Source: Aurantibacter sp034110465
GTDB lineage: Bacteria > Bacteroidota > Bacteroidia > Flavobacteriales > Flavobacteriaceae
Direction of reading: 5' to 3'
Length of the DNA stretch: 64,000 nucleotides
Assembly (NCBI GenBank): GCA_034110465.1
Contig: JAWUZD010000003.1
Coordinates: 62,001-126,000, forward strand
The notes beneath the pieces were generated by a model, which saw nothing but the letters and a program-made list of their open reading frames with translations, did no database searches and had not been told where the DNA came from. Position numbers and translations under genes: made by a program. Positions 26,534 to 35,430 of this stretch are shown here, in pieces; position 1 is the first letter of the stretch, and each line of letters begins with the position of its first letter.

Positions 26534-27559
26534 TCACTTATCCAAAGAAAACGTTGCCATTACAGGATAATGATCTGAGAGCTGGACATCAAATGTTTTA
26601 AACTTATTGACTACTAATTTTTTATCAGCTAACAAGAAATCGATTCTTAACGGAAAGAATTTAAAATTAAAAGTTCTACCAAAACCATTTCCAGATGTTT
26701 TAAAAGCATCTATCATATCTCCTTTTATACTTCTATACACGTAAGAAAACGCTGTGTTATTAAAATCGCCGCTTATAATGGTTTTATAAGTACAATCGTT
26801 TTTATGTATCAAAAACAATTCTGTTTGAAACTGTTGCATTGTAAATGTTTTTCCAATGCCTAAAAAGACTTTTTCGGATTCAGCTTGCGTTAAATCCTCA
26901 ACTTTTTTATCAATTTTTAAAGATTGCAAATGAATGTTATATACTCTAATGGTATCTTTATGTGCTACAATATCTGCAAAAATGGCATTATTTGCAGTAT
27001 TAGGAAACTCTACAGATCCTGAATTTATTATAGGAAACTTAGAAAAAATGGCTTGACCATATTTCAGTTTTACACCTTCAATTTTTTCGTACTTATAAGG
27101 ATATAAAGATAAATCTATTTTTGTGGTTGGATGATATTCTTGAATACATAATACATCTGGCTGCTCTTTTTTGATAAATGAAGAAAACTCACTTGGCACA
27201 TTAACATCTGGAATCCAATCGTATAAATTAAACAAACGCACATTGTAATTCATTACCGAAATAGACTTTTTTGAAGGTTCTGTTTCTGAATTAGAGAATT
27301 TATATAACGATCCAAATAAGAAGTAACCAAAACCAACTATTAAAAGAGAGAGAATAAACTGACGCTTTACTTTAAGCAACCAATACACAAAAAACAAAAC
27401 GTTTAATAGCATTAAAAAAGGTAATCCTAAACTTAGAACTGATAACACCGAAAATGTTTTTGGTGACATTAATGGCAAAAAATAGGCTAAAAGCAACACA
27501 AATGCTGCCAGCGAATTTGCCAGAAATATTAATTTATCTATAAAGTTTAAATTCTTCAA
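26534..27559 (-). CDS. Endonuclease/exonuclease/phosphatase-family protein with membrane anchor
   Basis: 341 residues. Three N-terminal helices (~10-90) anchor a C-terminal EEP domain that should face outward. Family motifs are in order: MNYNVRLFN, DVLCIQEYH (metal-binding Glu), VYNIHLQSL, ISGDFNNTAFSYVYR (catalytic Asp/Asn), RIDFLLAD and the C-terminal LSDHYPVMATF. Members hydrolyse phosphodiesters in nucleic acids or lipids; the substrate here is unknown. It lies downstream of the mutL-rhomboid genes, separated by a repeat-bearing spacer. Confidence 0.9.
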   Translation of the reverse strand: MKNLNFIDKLIFLANSLAAFVLLLAYFLPLMSPKTFSVLSVLSLGLPFLMLLNVLFFVYWLLKVKRQFILSLLIVGFGYFLFGSLYKFSNSETEPSKKSISVMNYNVRLFNLYDWIPDVNVPSEFSSFIKKEQPDVLCIQEYHPTTKIDLSLYPYKYEKIEGVKLKYGQAIFSKFPIINSGSVEFPNTANNAIFADIVAHKDTIRVYNIHLQSLKIDKKVEDLTQAESEKVFLGIGKTFTMQQFQTELFLIHKNDCTYKTIISGDFNNTAFSYVYRSIKGDMIDAFKTSGNGFGRTFNFKFFPLRIDFLLADKKLVVNKFKTFDVQLSDHYPVMATFSLDK

Positions 27560-27600
27560 AAGTGTTGTTACCTATTTTTTATTTATTTTATTAAACATAA

Positions 27601-27693
27601 CTTCTCGATACAAATTCTCCTATTTTCAAATTTACTCGAAGCGACGTTGCTCTTATATACTAATTATTACTAATAACTAAAGACTGAATACTG
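27601..27693. repeat. Intergenic repeat-like spacer upstream of the EEP gene
   Basis: The 152-base spacer contains CTTCTCGATACAAATTCTCC (27601-27620) facing TTTACTCGAAGCGACG (27631-27646). I recall this TCGATAC...CTCGAAG pairing as a dispersed element in related genomes. GACTGAATACTG (27682-27693) shares an 11-base core with the rpoB-rpoC spacer. No promoter element is evident. Confidence 0.45.
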
Positions 27694-27711
27694 CCAAATG
27701 AGTACTTAAAT

Positions 27712-28575
27712 CTATTTCCCTGCTCTAAACAAAAATTCTTTTTCTTCAGCAGTTAAGCTGTCATATCCGTTTTTTGAAATTTTATCTAAAATAACATCTA
27801 TTTTCTTCTGTTTAGAGAATTGGTCAAATTCTTCTTTTTTAACACCAGCAACTTTAGACTTTCGCTTTGTTTTATGTACCTTTTTAAATGGTGTTTTTTT
27901 AGAAGGTTTAAACCACGAAGCAATTGTATCCATTAGTTTTTCAAAAACTTTACCAATATCATTTCCTTTTACAAGTTGCGTAGCATATGTATAACCTAAA
28001 GCGTCTCCACCAAGATGTGCTAAATTTCCTCCAGAATTATCACCAAATAAACCCATAATATCAAAAGCAACTAAAGCAAAACCTATATGTGCCAATTTTA
28101 ATTTAAAAGAAAATAAAGGCACTTCTTGTTTTGGCATATAAGCACAAAGAAAAATCATTAAAGCTCTTACTGCTCCAGAAGCTCCAACCACATAAGCCGA
28201 TCCTTTAAAAAATGTTGGAATTAAATTATAACCTAACAGAAATACTAATCCACCGGAAATAGCACCTAAAAAGTAAACATTTAAAGCTGTTTTTGGGTTA
28301 AACAGATTCAAAAATGATTTTCCAATAAAATACAACCAAAGCATATTTATAATTATATGTATTGGACTGTAATGTAAAAAGGCATAAGTTAAAATAGTCC
28401 AAGGTTGTAAAATGGTGGTATTAAAATCACTCTTTAATTCTAACCAAGATAAAACCGTTCCTAAAAAAGGCTTAAAAATAAGCACTAAAAGAAACAAGCT
28501 AACATTAATAACAATTAACTGCTCTAAAACATTTAAGTTTTTATACTTGTATTGTAGGTCTTTTATAAAACTCAT
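27712..28575 (-). CDS. Rhomboid intramembrane serine protease, with DUF6576-like tail
   Basis: 287 residues, about six transmembrane helices. Catalytic Ser is in VVGASGAVRALM and catalytic His in NLAHLGGDALGY; the HYSPIHIIINMLWLYFIG loop is the conserved L1/TM2 segment. After residue ~205 comes a basic cytoplasmic linker (KKTPFKKVHKTKRKSK) and a short conserved C-terminal segment (VILDKISKNGYDSLTAEEKEFL). Start overlaps the previous rhomboid's stop by one base. Substrate unknown. Confidence 0.93.
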   Translation of the reverse strand: MSFIKDLQYKYKNLNVLEQLIVINVSLFLLVLIFKPFLGTVLSWLELKSDFNTTILQPWTILTYAFLHYSPIHIIINMLWLYFIGKSFLNLFNPKTALNVYFLGAISGGLVFLLGYNLIPTFFKGSAYVVGASGAVRALMIFLCAYMPKQEVPLFSFKLKLAHIGFALVAFDIMGLFGDNSGGNLAHLGGDALGYTYATQLVKGNDIGKVFEKLMDTIASWFKPSKKTPFKKVHKTKRKSKVAGVKKEEFDQFSKQKKIDVILDKISKNGYDSLTAEEKEFLFRAGK

Positions 28576-29324
28576 TAATTTATTCTAAAACTATTAAAAC
28601 TATTCTTTTTCCAATACCACATAATTATAAAACCTACTACTGCTCCACCAACGTGAGCTAAATAAGCCGTATTACTTGGACTAAAAAACGACTGACCTGA
28701 AAACGCAGATATAACATCTAATAGTATAATTCCTGGTATAAAATATTTTGCTTTTATAGGAATTGGTAAGAAAATCATCATTAATTCTGCATTAGGATTC
28801 ATTACTCCAAAAGCAGCTAAAATCCCCATTAAACAACCAGATGCTCCAACCATTGAACCATTATATATAGAAAACGCATCTTGTAATCCACTTAATTGTA
28901 TTGGCGAAACTGAATCCGAAACCTTATTTGTTGTTATCATTTCTATAATACTAGATTTAGAAAATCCGGAAGCAATTAAATCGTTCATTATTCCTGTATA
29001 ATCAAAATAATTATAACCTACTTGAAAAAGAATAGCTCCTAAACCTGCCGAAAAATAGATGAATAAAAATTTATTTCGTCCTAATTTAGCTTCAACTGTA
29101 GAACCAAACATCCATAAGGCAAACATATTAAAACCCAAATGCATTAATCCGCCATGCATAAACATATGCGTTACAATTTGCCAAGGTTTAAATGCATCAT
29201 TTTCGGGAAAATAAAGTGCAAACAAATCATAAAATAATTCTCCGCGACCAACAAATTGTGCTCCGGCAAAGAAAATAACATTAATAATTAATAAATGTTT
29301 TACGGTTTCTGTAATACGCATCAT
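28575..29324 (-). CDS. Rhomboid intramembrane serine protease
   Basis: 249 residues with six predicted helices. Conserved HMFMHGGLMHLGFNMFALWMFG, catalytic Ser in MVGASGCLMGI and His in YLAHVGGAVVGF. It is 3 bases downstream of mutL and overlaps the second rhomboid gene by one base, so the two proteases are made from one transcript. Cleaves membrane proteins within the bilayer; substrate unknown. Confidence 0.94.
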   Translation of the reverse strand: MMRITETVKHLLIINVIFFAGAQFVGRGELFYDLFALYFPENDAFKPWQIVTHMFMHGGLMHLGFNMFALWMFGSTVEAKLGRNKFLFIYFSAGLGAILFQVGYNYFDYTGIMNDLIASGFSKSSIIEMITTNKVSDSVSPIQLSGLQDAFSIYNGSMVGASGCLMGILAAFGVMNPNAELMMIFLPIPIKAKYFIPGIILLDVISAFSGQSFFSPSNTAYLAHVGGAVVGFIIMWYWKKNSFNSFRIN

Positions 29325-29327
29325 AAT

Positions 29328-31199
29328 TTACACGAATTTTTTATCCAGTTCATCTACACTCATTGTAATAAACGTGGTTTTATTAGTTGGAGATACACCT
29401 GGTGCTTTACAAGCAAATAAGCTATTTACCAAGTGTTCTTGTTCTGCTGGGTTTAATTTTTTTCCATTTTTAATGGCTAAACTTTTAGCTAAAGATTTGG
29501 CTATTAAATCTGTAACACTAAAGTTAGAATCTGGCACTTCGTTTTCTACATCGCTAATTAGTTGTTCTAATAAAATAGAAACTTCACTTTCTGGAACACT
29601 AACTGGAACTCCTGTAATTTCTATAGTTTCCTTTTTTATATCCTGAAAAATAAAACCTGTGTATTCTAAATCTTGCTGCAATTGTTTTATAATTTCTATA
29701 TCTTGAACTGAAAAATGTAATTCTAATGGGAATAATAATTGCTGACTAACCGCTTCTTTAACCGTAATGTGTTTTAAAAAATCTTCATACAACACACGTT
29801 GATGTGCTCTATGCTGATCTATTAATAACATCCCAGATTTTATAGTACTTATTATATATTTATTTTTAAGCTGATATGTTGTGTATTGTCTTTCGTCCTT
29901 AACTACATCATTATAAATAGTAGTGGCTTCTGGAGCACTTTCAAATTCCATTTCGTTAAAATCTACAGTATCTTTTGTGCCTTTAGATTCTAAACCAACA
30001 TATAAACTTTCCCAATTAGCAGTTGGCATTTTGGTATAACCTGAATTTGATGCTTTACTATTTGTATTACTTAGCTTTGTTTTTGGCGAGTCGGATGCAA
30101 ATGGATTAAAACTTCTATCTACCTCAACTTGTGGCATTTTACCTGTAGTTTTTTGTAAATATGGTGTATCCAAATTAGCATCGCGTTCAAAATCTAAAAT
30201 TGGCGCAATATTAAATTGTCCTAAACTATGTTTTACTGCAGATCTTAAAATGGCATAAAGCGTTTGCTCATCGTCAAATTTAATTTCGGTTTTTGTGGGA
30301 TGAATATTAATATCTATACTCTGCGGATTAACTTGTAAATATAAAAAGTATGACGCGTGATGTCCATCTTTTAACAAACCTTGAAATGCAGAAGCAATTG
30401 CGTGATTTAAGTAAGCACTTTTAATAAAACGGTCGTTTACAAAAAAGTATTGTTCGCCTCTTGTTTTTTTAGCATATTCTGGTTTTCCAACAAATCCAGA
30501 AATAGCAACGACTTCTGTAGTTTCGTCTACAGGAACTAATTTCTCATTAGCTTTAGCTCCTAATAAGTTTACAATACGTTGTCTGTAATTACTTTGTGGT
30601 AAATTATATAATTCGCTGCCATTATGAAATAACACAAATCCTAAATTTGGGTGTGCTAAAGCAACTCTATAAAATTCGTCTATAATATGGCGTAATTCTA
30701 CAGCATTAGATTTTAAAAAATTTCGTCTTGCAGGAATATTAAAAAACAGATTTTTTACTGCAATACTTGTCCCTTTAGGAGTTACTACAACTTCCTGAGA
30801 TTTAACTTCGCTACCTTCAATAACTATAGTTGTTCCAACTTCTGCAGTTTCTTGTTTGGTCTTTAATTCTACGTGAGCAATTGCTGCAATACTTGCTAAA
30901 GCTTCGCCACGAAATCCTTTAGTATTAAGCTGAAATAAATCGTCGGCACTTTTAATTTTAGATGTTGCATGGCGTTCAAAGCTTAAACGCGCATCGGTTT
31001 CCGACATACCAAGTCCATTATCTATAACTTGAATAAGCGTTTTTCCTGCTTCTTTAATTATTAATTTAATTTGATCTGCCTTAGCATCGATAGCATTCTC
31101 TAAAAGCTCTTTAACTACAGAAGCTGGTCTTTGTACCACTTCTCCAGCTGCTATTTGATTTGCCACATGATCTGGCAATAATTGTATAATATCTGACAT
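29328..31199 (-). CDS. mutL: DNA mismatch repair protein MutL
   Basis: Couples mismatch recognition by MutS to strand removal. 623 residues: N-terminal GHKL ATPase with ELLENAIDAKA, DNGLGMSETDARLSFERHATSK and TKGFRGEALASIA; transducer domain (INIHPTKTEIKF); Ser/Thr-rich linker ~330-430; C-terminal dimerisation domain (MLLIDQHRAHQRVLYEDF). DQHRAHQR resembles the DQHAxxER metal-site motif of endonuclease-type MutL, with HR in place of HA. It follows two small membrane protein genes by 3 bases. Confidence 0.96.
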   Translation of the reverse strand: MSDIIQLLPDHVANQIAAGEVVQRPASVVKELLENAIDAKADQIKLIIKEAGKTLIQVIDNGLGMSETDARLSFERHATSKIKSADDLFQLNTKGFRGEALASIAAIAHVELKTKQETAEVGTTIVIEGSEVKSQEVVVTPKGTSIAVKNLFFNIPARRNFLKSNAVELRHIIDEFYRVALAHPNLGFVLFHNGSELYNLPQSNYRQRIVNLLGAKANEKLVPVDETTEVVAISGFVGKPEYAKKTRGEQYFFVNDRFIKSAYLNHAIASAFQGLLKDGHHASYFLYLQVNPQSIDINIHPTKTEIKFDDEQTLYAILRSAVKHSLGQFNIAPILDFERDANLDTPYLQKTTGKMPQVEVDRSFNPFASDSPKTKLSNTNSKASNSGYTKMPTANWESLYVGLESKGTKDTVDFNEMEFESAPEATTIYNDVVKDERQYTTYQLKNKYIISTIKSGMLLIDQHRAHQRVLYEDFLKHITVKEAVSQQLLFPLELHFSVQDIEIIKQLQQDLEYTGFIFQDIKKETIEITGVPVSVPESEVSILLEQLISDVENEVPDSNFSVTDLIAKSLAKSLAIKNGKKLNPAEQEHLVNSLFACKAPGVSPTNKTTFITMSVDELDKKFV

Positions 31200-31202
31200 A
31201 AA

Positions 31203-31484
31203 TTAAGCGCTAAAGAAAATAGAGAAATCGAATTCTATAAAGATTAAAAACAATAAAATAAAAGCTGTTATTATAATTAAAATTCTACGATTAGTGGCTT
31301 TATCTGGCGAGTTTCTAAACTCATCAAAAGCATTTGTAAACTTTTGTTTAAAATTAGGATTTTCTCCAATAGTTTTACGGTAATCGTCAAACTTGTGTTT
31401 AATTTCATACGGATTTCCCTCACCTTTATAAAAGCGAGGCTCATAACTAAACTTCTTATTTTTCCGTTTTGATAATAATCCCAT
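31203..31484 (-). CDS. Small tail-anchored protein, RKNKKFSY type
   Basis: 93 residues: a basic N-terminus (SKRKNKKFSYEPRFY), a charged middle and a C-terminal transmembrane helix (ILIIITAFILLFLIFI). Its N-terminus matches the adjacent 71-residue product (SQRKNKRFTY), so the two look like diverged duplicates. Function unknown. From memory, relatives are sometimes mislabelled as riboflavin synthase, which nothing in this sequence supports. Confidence 0.8.
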   Translation of the reverse strand: MGLLSKRKNKKFSYEPRFYKGEGNPYEIKHKFDDYRKTIGENPNFKQKFTNAFDEFRNSPDKATNRRILIIITAFILLFLIFIEFDFSIFFSA

Positions 31485-31495
31485 AATCTACTGCA

Positions 31496-31711
31496 TTAAT
31501 TCATTTTAGATTCTAAAACATACATTACTATACCAACAACAACTAATAAGCCAAACAAGATAATTAATGAAGAAACTTTAGTGTTATTTTGTTTTGGCAC
31601 ACGTTTAAGATTGGTTCTAAACTCGCTTTTTAAAGCATCGTTTTTCTGTTCTCCTTCTGAAGAAAATTGCGTTTGATATGTAAAACGTTTATTTTTTCTT
31701 TGACTAAACAT
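31496..31711 (-). CDS. Small tail-anchored protein, RKNKRFTY type
   Basis: 71 residues with basic N-terminal SQRKNKRFTYQTQF and a C-terminal membrane helix (SLIILFGLLVVVGIVMYVL). Paralogue-like to the following gene (11 bases away). First gene of the mutL-rhomboid unit; a -7 element (31734-31741) lies ~23 bases before the start. Function unknown. Confidence 0.78.
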   Translation of the reverse strand: MFSQRKNKRFTYQTQFSSEGEQKNDALKSEFRTNLKRVPKQNNTKVSSLIILFGLLVVVGIVMYVLESKMN

Positions 31712-31733
31712 TTTAATGAATTTATTATATCTT

Positions 31734-31741
31734 CAAAAATA
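31734..31741 (-). promoter_or_regulatory. -7 promoter element of the mutL-rhomboid unit
   Basis: The minus strand reads TATTTTTG, an exact TAnnTTTG match, 22 bases before the first start codon. No TTG at -33 distance. Confidence 0.55.
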
Positions 31742-31821
31742 CTGAAAATGTTAAGGTTCTTAGGACTTTGAATGCTAAAATTTGTTAACAAAATGGAAGA
31801 ATTATTCTAGAATCTATTCAT

Positions 31822-31853
31822 AAAAAAAATCCAAACCTAAATAGATTTGGATA
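31822..31853 (-). terminator. Terminator after ribH
   Basis: ATCCAAA and TTTGGAT arms around a 10-base loop, followed on the minus strand by a run of eight T. Confidence 0.7.
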
Positions 31854-31895
31854 ATTTATATCTTATAATACTAATTTTATGTATTAAATAACTTA

Positions 31896-32375
31896 TTAAG
31901 CTTTACGTCTTAACTCAGCCATTTTAATAGCTGCAACTGCAGCTTCCACACCTTTATTTCCGTATTGTCCACCACTTCTGTCTATAGCTTGTTGCATATT
32001 ATTATCTGTTAATACACAAAAAATTACTGGTGTGTCATGTAAAACATTCAAGTCCTTAATTCCTTGAGAAACGCCATCACATACAAAATCAAAATGTTTG
32101 GTTTCACCTTGAATAACACTTCCAATTGCAATAACAGCATTTACTTGCTGTTGCTGCATTTTCTTTGCACCGTAAATAAGTTCGTAACTTCCAGGAACGT
32201 CCCAAACTTTTATACAATCTGGTTTTACACCATTATCTAAAAGCGTTTGTTTTGCACCTTCTAAAAGTCCGTTAGTTATTTTAGAATTCCATTCTGAAAC
32301 AACAATCCCAAATCGAAAGTCTTTCGCATTTGGGATTGTTGTCTTATCGTATACTGATAAATCTGTTGTTGCCAT
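31896..32375 (-). CDS. ribH: 6,7-dimethyl-8-ribityllumazine synthase
   Basis: Penultimate step of riboflavin synthesis. 159 residues from the ATG at 32375; a longer frame exists but would run into the upstream gene, and this start leaves a 7-base gap. Motifs in order: FGIVVSEWN, VWDVPGSYELIYGAKK, AVIAIGSVIQGETKHFDFV, PVIFCVLT and NKGVEAAVAAIKMAEL. The standard catalytic His is in ETKHFDFV. Co-transcribed with the TPR protein gene. Confidence 0.96.
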   Translation of the reverse strand: MATTDLSVYDKTTIPNAKDFRFGIVVSEWNSKITNGLLEGAKQTLLDNGVKPDCIKVWDVPGSYELIYGAKKMQQQQVNAVIAIGSVIQGETKHFDFVCDGVSQGIKDLNVLHDTPVIFCVLTDNNMQQAIDRSGGQYGNKGVEAAVAAIKMAELRRKA

Positions 32376-32382
32376 AAAAGTC

Positions 32383-33171
32383 TTAGTTAGACATTGCCTG
32401 TGCTTTTCCAATAAATACTTCAGAATTTAATGCTTCTGTAGATGTTGGATAATTATCTTTTAATTTCTTAAAGAAATCTAAAGCTTCTTTACCTTTTCCT
32501 AAATCTAGAGCTGTGATTCCAGCTTTGTATAAGTATGTTGGTGTAGAAAAAGCGTTAGTTCTTAAATTAGCAGCTTGCTTATAAGCTGCTAAAGCATCTT
32601 CTTTTTGCTCTAATTGTGCGTATAAATCTCCTAATGCTCCTTTTACCATTGGAGAAACTATTTCGTCTTCACCATTAAATTTTTGTAAGTAAACTTCAGC
32701 ATTCTTGTAATCCTTAATGTTTAAGTAAGCTAAACCTGCATAAGCATTTGCTAAGTTTCCTGCTTTAGTTCCACTAAACTGATCTGCAATATCTACAAAA
32801 CCTTGTTTTCCGTTTCCTCCAGTTAAAGCTAACGTATATAAAGAATCTTTAGCAGTAGTTGCATTTACAGCTTCGTTAAAATACTTTTGAGCTTGGTACA
32901 TTTCGTTACTTGCCTCTGCTTGAGCTGGCTTAGCAACAAACTGTTGGTATGCTAAATATCCTAAAACTACTGCTGCAACAACACCAATAATAATGAAAAT
33001 ATATTTTTGATTTTTTTCTACAAACTCTTCTGCCTTATTCGCACCTTCATCTAAAGTATTAAAAACTTCAGCTGTAGTAGAATCTCCTACATCTATTGTT
33101 TCGTCTTCAGTAGAAATTTCTGCTTCTACTTTCTTTTTTTGTTTGTATCCTCTTTTATTGTAAGTCGCCAT
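32383..33171 (-). CDS. Membrane-anchored tetratricopeptide-repeat protein
   Basis: 262 residues from the ATG at 33171 (MATYNKRGYKQKKK), preferred over an upstream in-frame ATG because a -7 element (33195-33202) lies just before it. A cytoplasmic acidic N-terminus, one helix (YIFIIIGVVAAVVLGYLAYQQF) and then TPR-like repeats (NAYAGLAYLNIKDYKNAEVYLQKF; ALGDLYAQLEQKEDALAAYKQA). The design is like YfgM/YbgF-type scaffolds near Sec machinery, but the role here is inferred. Divergent from recF. Confidence 0.88.
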   Translation of the reverse strand: MATYNKRGYKQKKKVEAEISTEDETIDVGDSTTAEVFNTLDEGANKAEEFVEKNQKYIFIIIGVVAAVVLGYLAYQQFVAKPAQAEASNEMYQAQKYFNEAVNATTAKDSLYTLALTGGNGKQGFVDIADQFSGTKAGNLANAYAGLAYLNIKDYKNAEVYLQKFNGEDEIVSPMVKGALGDLYAQLEQKEDALAAYKQAANLRTNAFSTPTYLYKAGITALDLGKGKEALDFFKKLKDNYPTSTEALNSEVFIGKAQAMSN

Positions 33172-33194
33172 ATCTATTAATATATTATTGCGAA

Positions 33195-33202
33195 CAAAAA
33201 TA
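33195..33202 (-). promoter_or_regulatory. -7 promoter element of the TPR-ribH unit
   Basis: The minus strand reads TATTTTTG, an exact TAnnTTTG match, 23 bases before the chosen start; it supports the shorter reading frame. Confidence 0.55.
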
Positions 33203-33309
33203 AAATATTTCCGCAGATAAAAAAGCTTATTTATTTGATATTTTTCAATAATTTGCACTTCTGTATTTTTAGCACCACTTTATCCTAAAATTTAGCTCTA
33301 TTTTCACCT

Positions 33310-34389
33310 ATGATTTTAAGTACACTTTCAGTATTAAATTATAAGAATTTTGACTCTAAAACATTCAATTTTGATTCCAAAATAAACTGTTTTGTTGGGA
33401 ATAATGGCGTTGGAAAAACAAATGTTTTAGATGCTATTTATCATTTATCTTTTGGAAAAAGCTACTTCAATCCTATTGCTAGTCAAAACATTAAGCATAA
33501 TGAAGAGTTCTTTGTAATTAATGGCGATTACCAAAAACAAGATAAAATTGAGAAAGTTGTTGTAAGTCTAAAACGCAATCAGAAAAAAGTAATAAAAAGA
33601 AACAACAAACCTTACACTAAATTTAGTGATCATGTTGGTTTTTTACCACTTGTAATTATTTCTCCGGCAGACAGAGATTTAATTACAGAAGGTAGCGAAA
33701 CACGTCGAAAATTTATTGATTCTGTCATTTCGCAAAGTAATAAAAGCTATTTAGAAGCGCTAATTAGTTATAATAAAGTCTTAATGCAACGAAATGCATT
33801 ACTGAAATATTTTGCTTTAAATCATACTTTTAATAATGATACGATTCAAGTTTATAACGAACAATTAAATGGTTATGCTAAAATTATTTTCACAGAAAGA
33901 TCTCAATTTCTAGATGTTTTTACGCCAATTTTCAAAAAGAAATACGAAGCTATTAGTAATAATAACGAATCTATAAATTTAGCTTACAAAAGTGATTTAT
34001 TTGAAAATGATTTATTAACTATTCTAAACCAGACTATTAATAAAGATAAAGCTATTCAATACACAACAAATGGTATTCATAAAGATGATTTGCTTTTTTC
34101 TATAGATAATCACCCAATTAAAAAATTTGGTAGTCAAGGACAGCAAAAATCATTTTTAATTGCATTAAAATTAGCGCAGTTTGACTTTATTAAGCAACAA
34201 AGTGGCGAAAATCCTATTTTGCTATTAGATGATATTTTTGATAAATTAGATGAAAATCGTGTTGCTCAAATAATAACTTTAGTTAATCAAGAAAATTTTG
34301 GGCAGTTATTTATTAGCGATACACATGCCGAAAGAACTGAAAAAGCAGTAAAACAAGTACACCAAACCTATAAGATATTCAATTTATAA
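33310..34389 (+). CDS. recF: DNA replication and repair protein RecF
   Basis: SMC-like ATPase that helps load RecA at single-stranded gaps. 359 residues: Walker A FVGNNGVGKTNVLDAIYHL near residue 28, the signature FGSQGQQKSFLIALKLAQ and Walker B PILLLDDIFDKLDENR near the C-terminus. Unlike in many bacteria it is not next to dnaA; it diverges from the TPR-ribH genes and precedes a lipoprotein and DUF721 gene. Confidence 0.96.
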   Translation: MILSTLSVLNYKNFDSKTFNFDSKINCFVGNNGVGKTNVLDAIYHLSFGKSYFNPIASQNIKHNEEFFVINGDYQKQDKIEKVVVSLKRNQKKVIKRNNKPYTKFSDHVGFLPLVIISPADRDLITEGSETRRKFIDSVISQSNKSYLEALISYNKVLMQRNALLKYFALNHTFNNDTIQVYNEQLNGYAKIIFTERSQFLDVFTPIFKKKYEAISNNNESINLAYKSDLFENDLLTILNQTINKDKAIQYTTNGIHKDDLLFSIDNHPIKKFGSQGQQKSFLIALKLAQFDFIKQQSGENPILLLDDIFDKLDENRVAQIITLVNQENFGQLFISDTHAERTEKAVKQVHQTYKIFNL

Positions 34390-34409
34390 TATTTAAATCT
34401 ATTTTTAAA

Positions 34410-34823
34410 ATGAAGAAAACCTTACTATTAGTAATCTTATTGTTAACTTTATCTTGTTCTGAAAGTAAAGAAGAACAACTAAAACATTTAAATGGCTATT
34501 GGGAAATTGAAGAAGTAGTTTCAGAATATCAAACTAAAACCTACACCTTTAGTGAAACAATTGACTATATTGTAATAAACGATAGCCTAAAAGGTTTTAG
34601 ACAAAAACTTAAGCCACGTTTTGATGGTAAATTTGAAACAAATAACATTAAAGAACACATTCAACTTAAAATAGAGAGCGATAGTTTGAATCTATACTAC
34701 AGAACTACTTTTTCAGAATTTAAAGAAACTATAGTGAAAGTAACAAAAGAAGTTCTTATAATTAGAAATAATCAAAATACAACGTATAAATACAAAAGAT
34801 ACCAACCTTTTAATATAGATTAA
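34410..34823 (+). CDS. Small lipoprotein of unknown function
   Basis: 137 residues with a signal peptide and lipobox TLSC (Cys16). The rest is beta-rich with LNGYWEIEEVV near the start, resembling lipocalin-like lipoproteins, though that is tentative. It lies 20 bases after recF and its stop overlaps the DUF721 gene by one base. Confidence 0.82.
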   Translation: MKKTLLLVILLLTLSCSESKEEQLKHLNGYWEIEEVVSEYQTKTYTFSETIDYIVINDSLKGFRQKLKPRFDGKFETNNIKEHIQLKIESDSLNLYYRTTFSEFKETIVKVTKEVLIIRNNQNTTYKYKRYQPFNID

Positions 34824-35119
34824 TGGCAAAAAGAATAAACGAAACTTTAAATTTTTCTGAAGCTTTAAACGAGTTCATTGGTAGTAATAAATTAGAAAAA
34901 GGATTAGATAAAATAAACGTTCAAGATATTTGGGCCGAACAAATGGGATCTGGTGTAAATAATTACACGACTGCACTTGAATTTAAAAATGAAGTATTAT
35001 ATGTACAATTAAGTTCTAGCGTTCTTAGGGAAGAGTTGAGTTATGGTAAAGAAAAAATTATTTTAATGCTAAATGAAGCTTTAGGAAAACCATTAATTAA
35101 AAAATTAATATTAAGATAA
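34823..35119 (+). CDS. DUF721 (DciA-like) protein
   Basis: 98 residues. FIGSNKLEKGLDKINVQDIWAEQMG and the C-terminal LYVQLSSSVLREELSYGKEKI are typical of DUF721, a family that includes the replicative helicase loader DciA. A role next to recF in DNA replication fits, but only the family is seen. Translation is probably coupled to the lipoprotein gene (TAATG). Confidence 0.87.
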   Translation: MAKRINETLNFSEALNEFIGSNKLEKGLDKINVQDIWAEQMGSGVNNYTTALEFKNEVLYVQLSSSVLREELSYGKEKIILMLNEALGKPLIKKLILR

Positions 35120-35155
35120 TTAGTCTTTAATTATTAAATAAAAAACAAAAAAAGG

Positions 35156-35183
35156 TTTTGTTTCATATTAAAACCTATCTTTG
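35156..35183 (+). promoter_or_regulatory. Promoter of the cold-shock gene
   Basis: TTTTG, 15 bases, then TATCTTTGC. The -7 element is exact; the spacer is shorter than the usual 17-23. It lies 29 bases before the start codon. Confidence 0.6.
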
Positions 35184-35212
35184 CGTCAATTACAAATTAA
35201 ATATTTATTACA

Positions 35213-35404
35213 ATGGCTCAAGGTACAGTAAAATTTTTCAACGACTCTAAAGGATTTGGTTTCATTACAGAAGATGGATCAGAAAACGATCATTTCGTAC
35301 ACATCTCTGGATTAATCGACGAAGTTCGTGAAGGAGACACAGTAGAATTCGATCTTCAAGAAGGAAGAAAAGGAATGAACGCAGTAAATGTAAAAGTAGT
35401 ATAA
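35213..35404 (+). CDS. Cold-shock domain protein
   Basis: Single-stranded nucleic-acid chaperone of the CspA type. 63 residues: VKFFNDSKGFGFITEDG contains RNP1 (KGFGFI) and HFVHISGL contains RNP2. Monocistronic: its own promoter upstream and a strong hairpin directly downstream. Confidence 0.96.
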   Translation: MAQGTVKFFNDSKGFGFITEDGSENDHFVHISGLIDEVREGDTVEFDLQEGRKGMNAVNVKVV

Positions 35405-35430
35405 TTATATATATTCTTTAAATCATTACA

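Noticed and set aside
31203..31484. Riboflavin synthase beta subunit
   Set aside because: A label I recall from relatives; the product is a small tail-anchored protein, while real RibH is encoded at 31896-32375.
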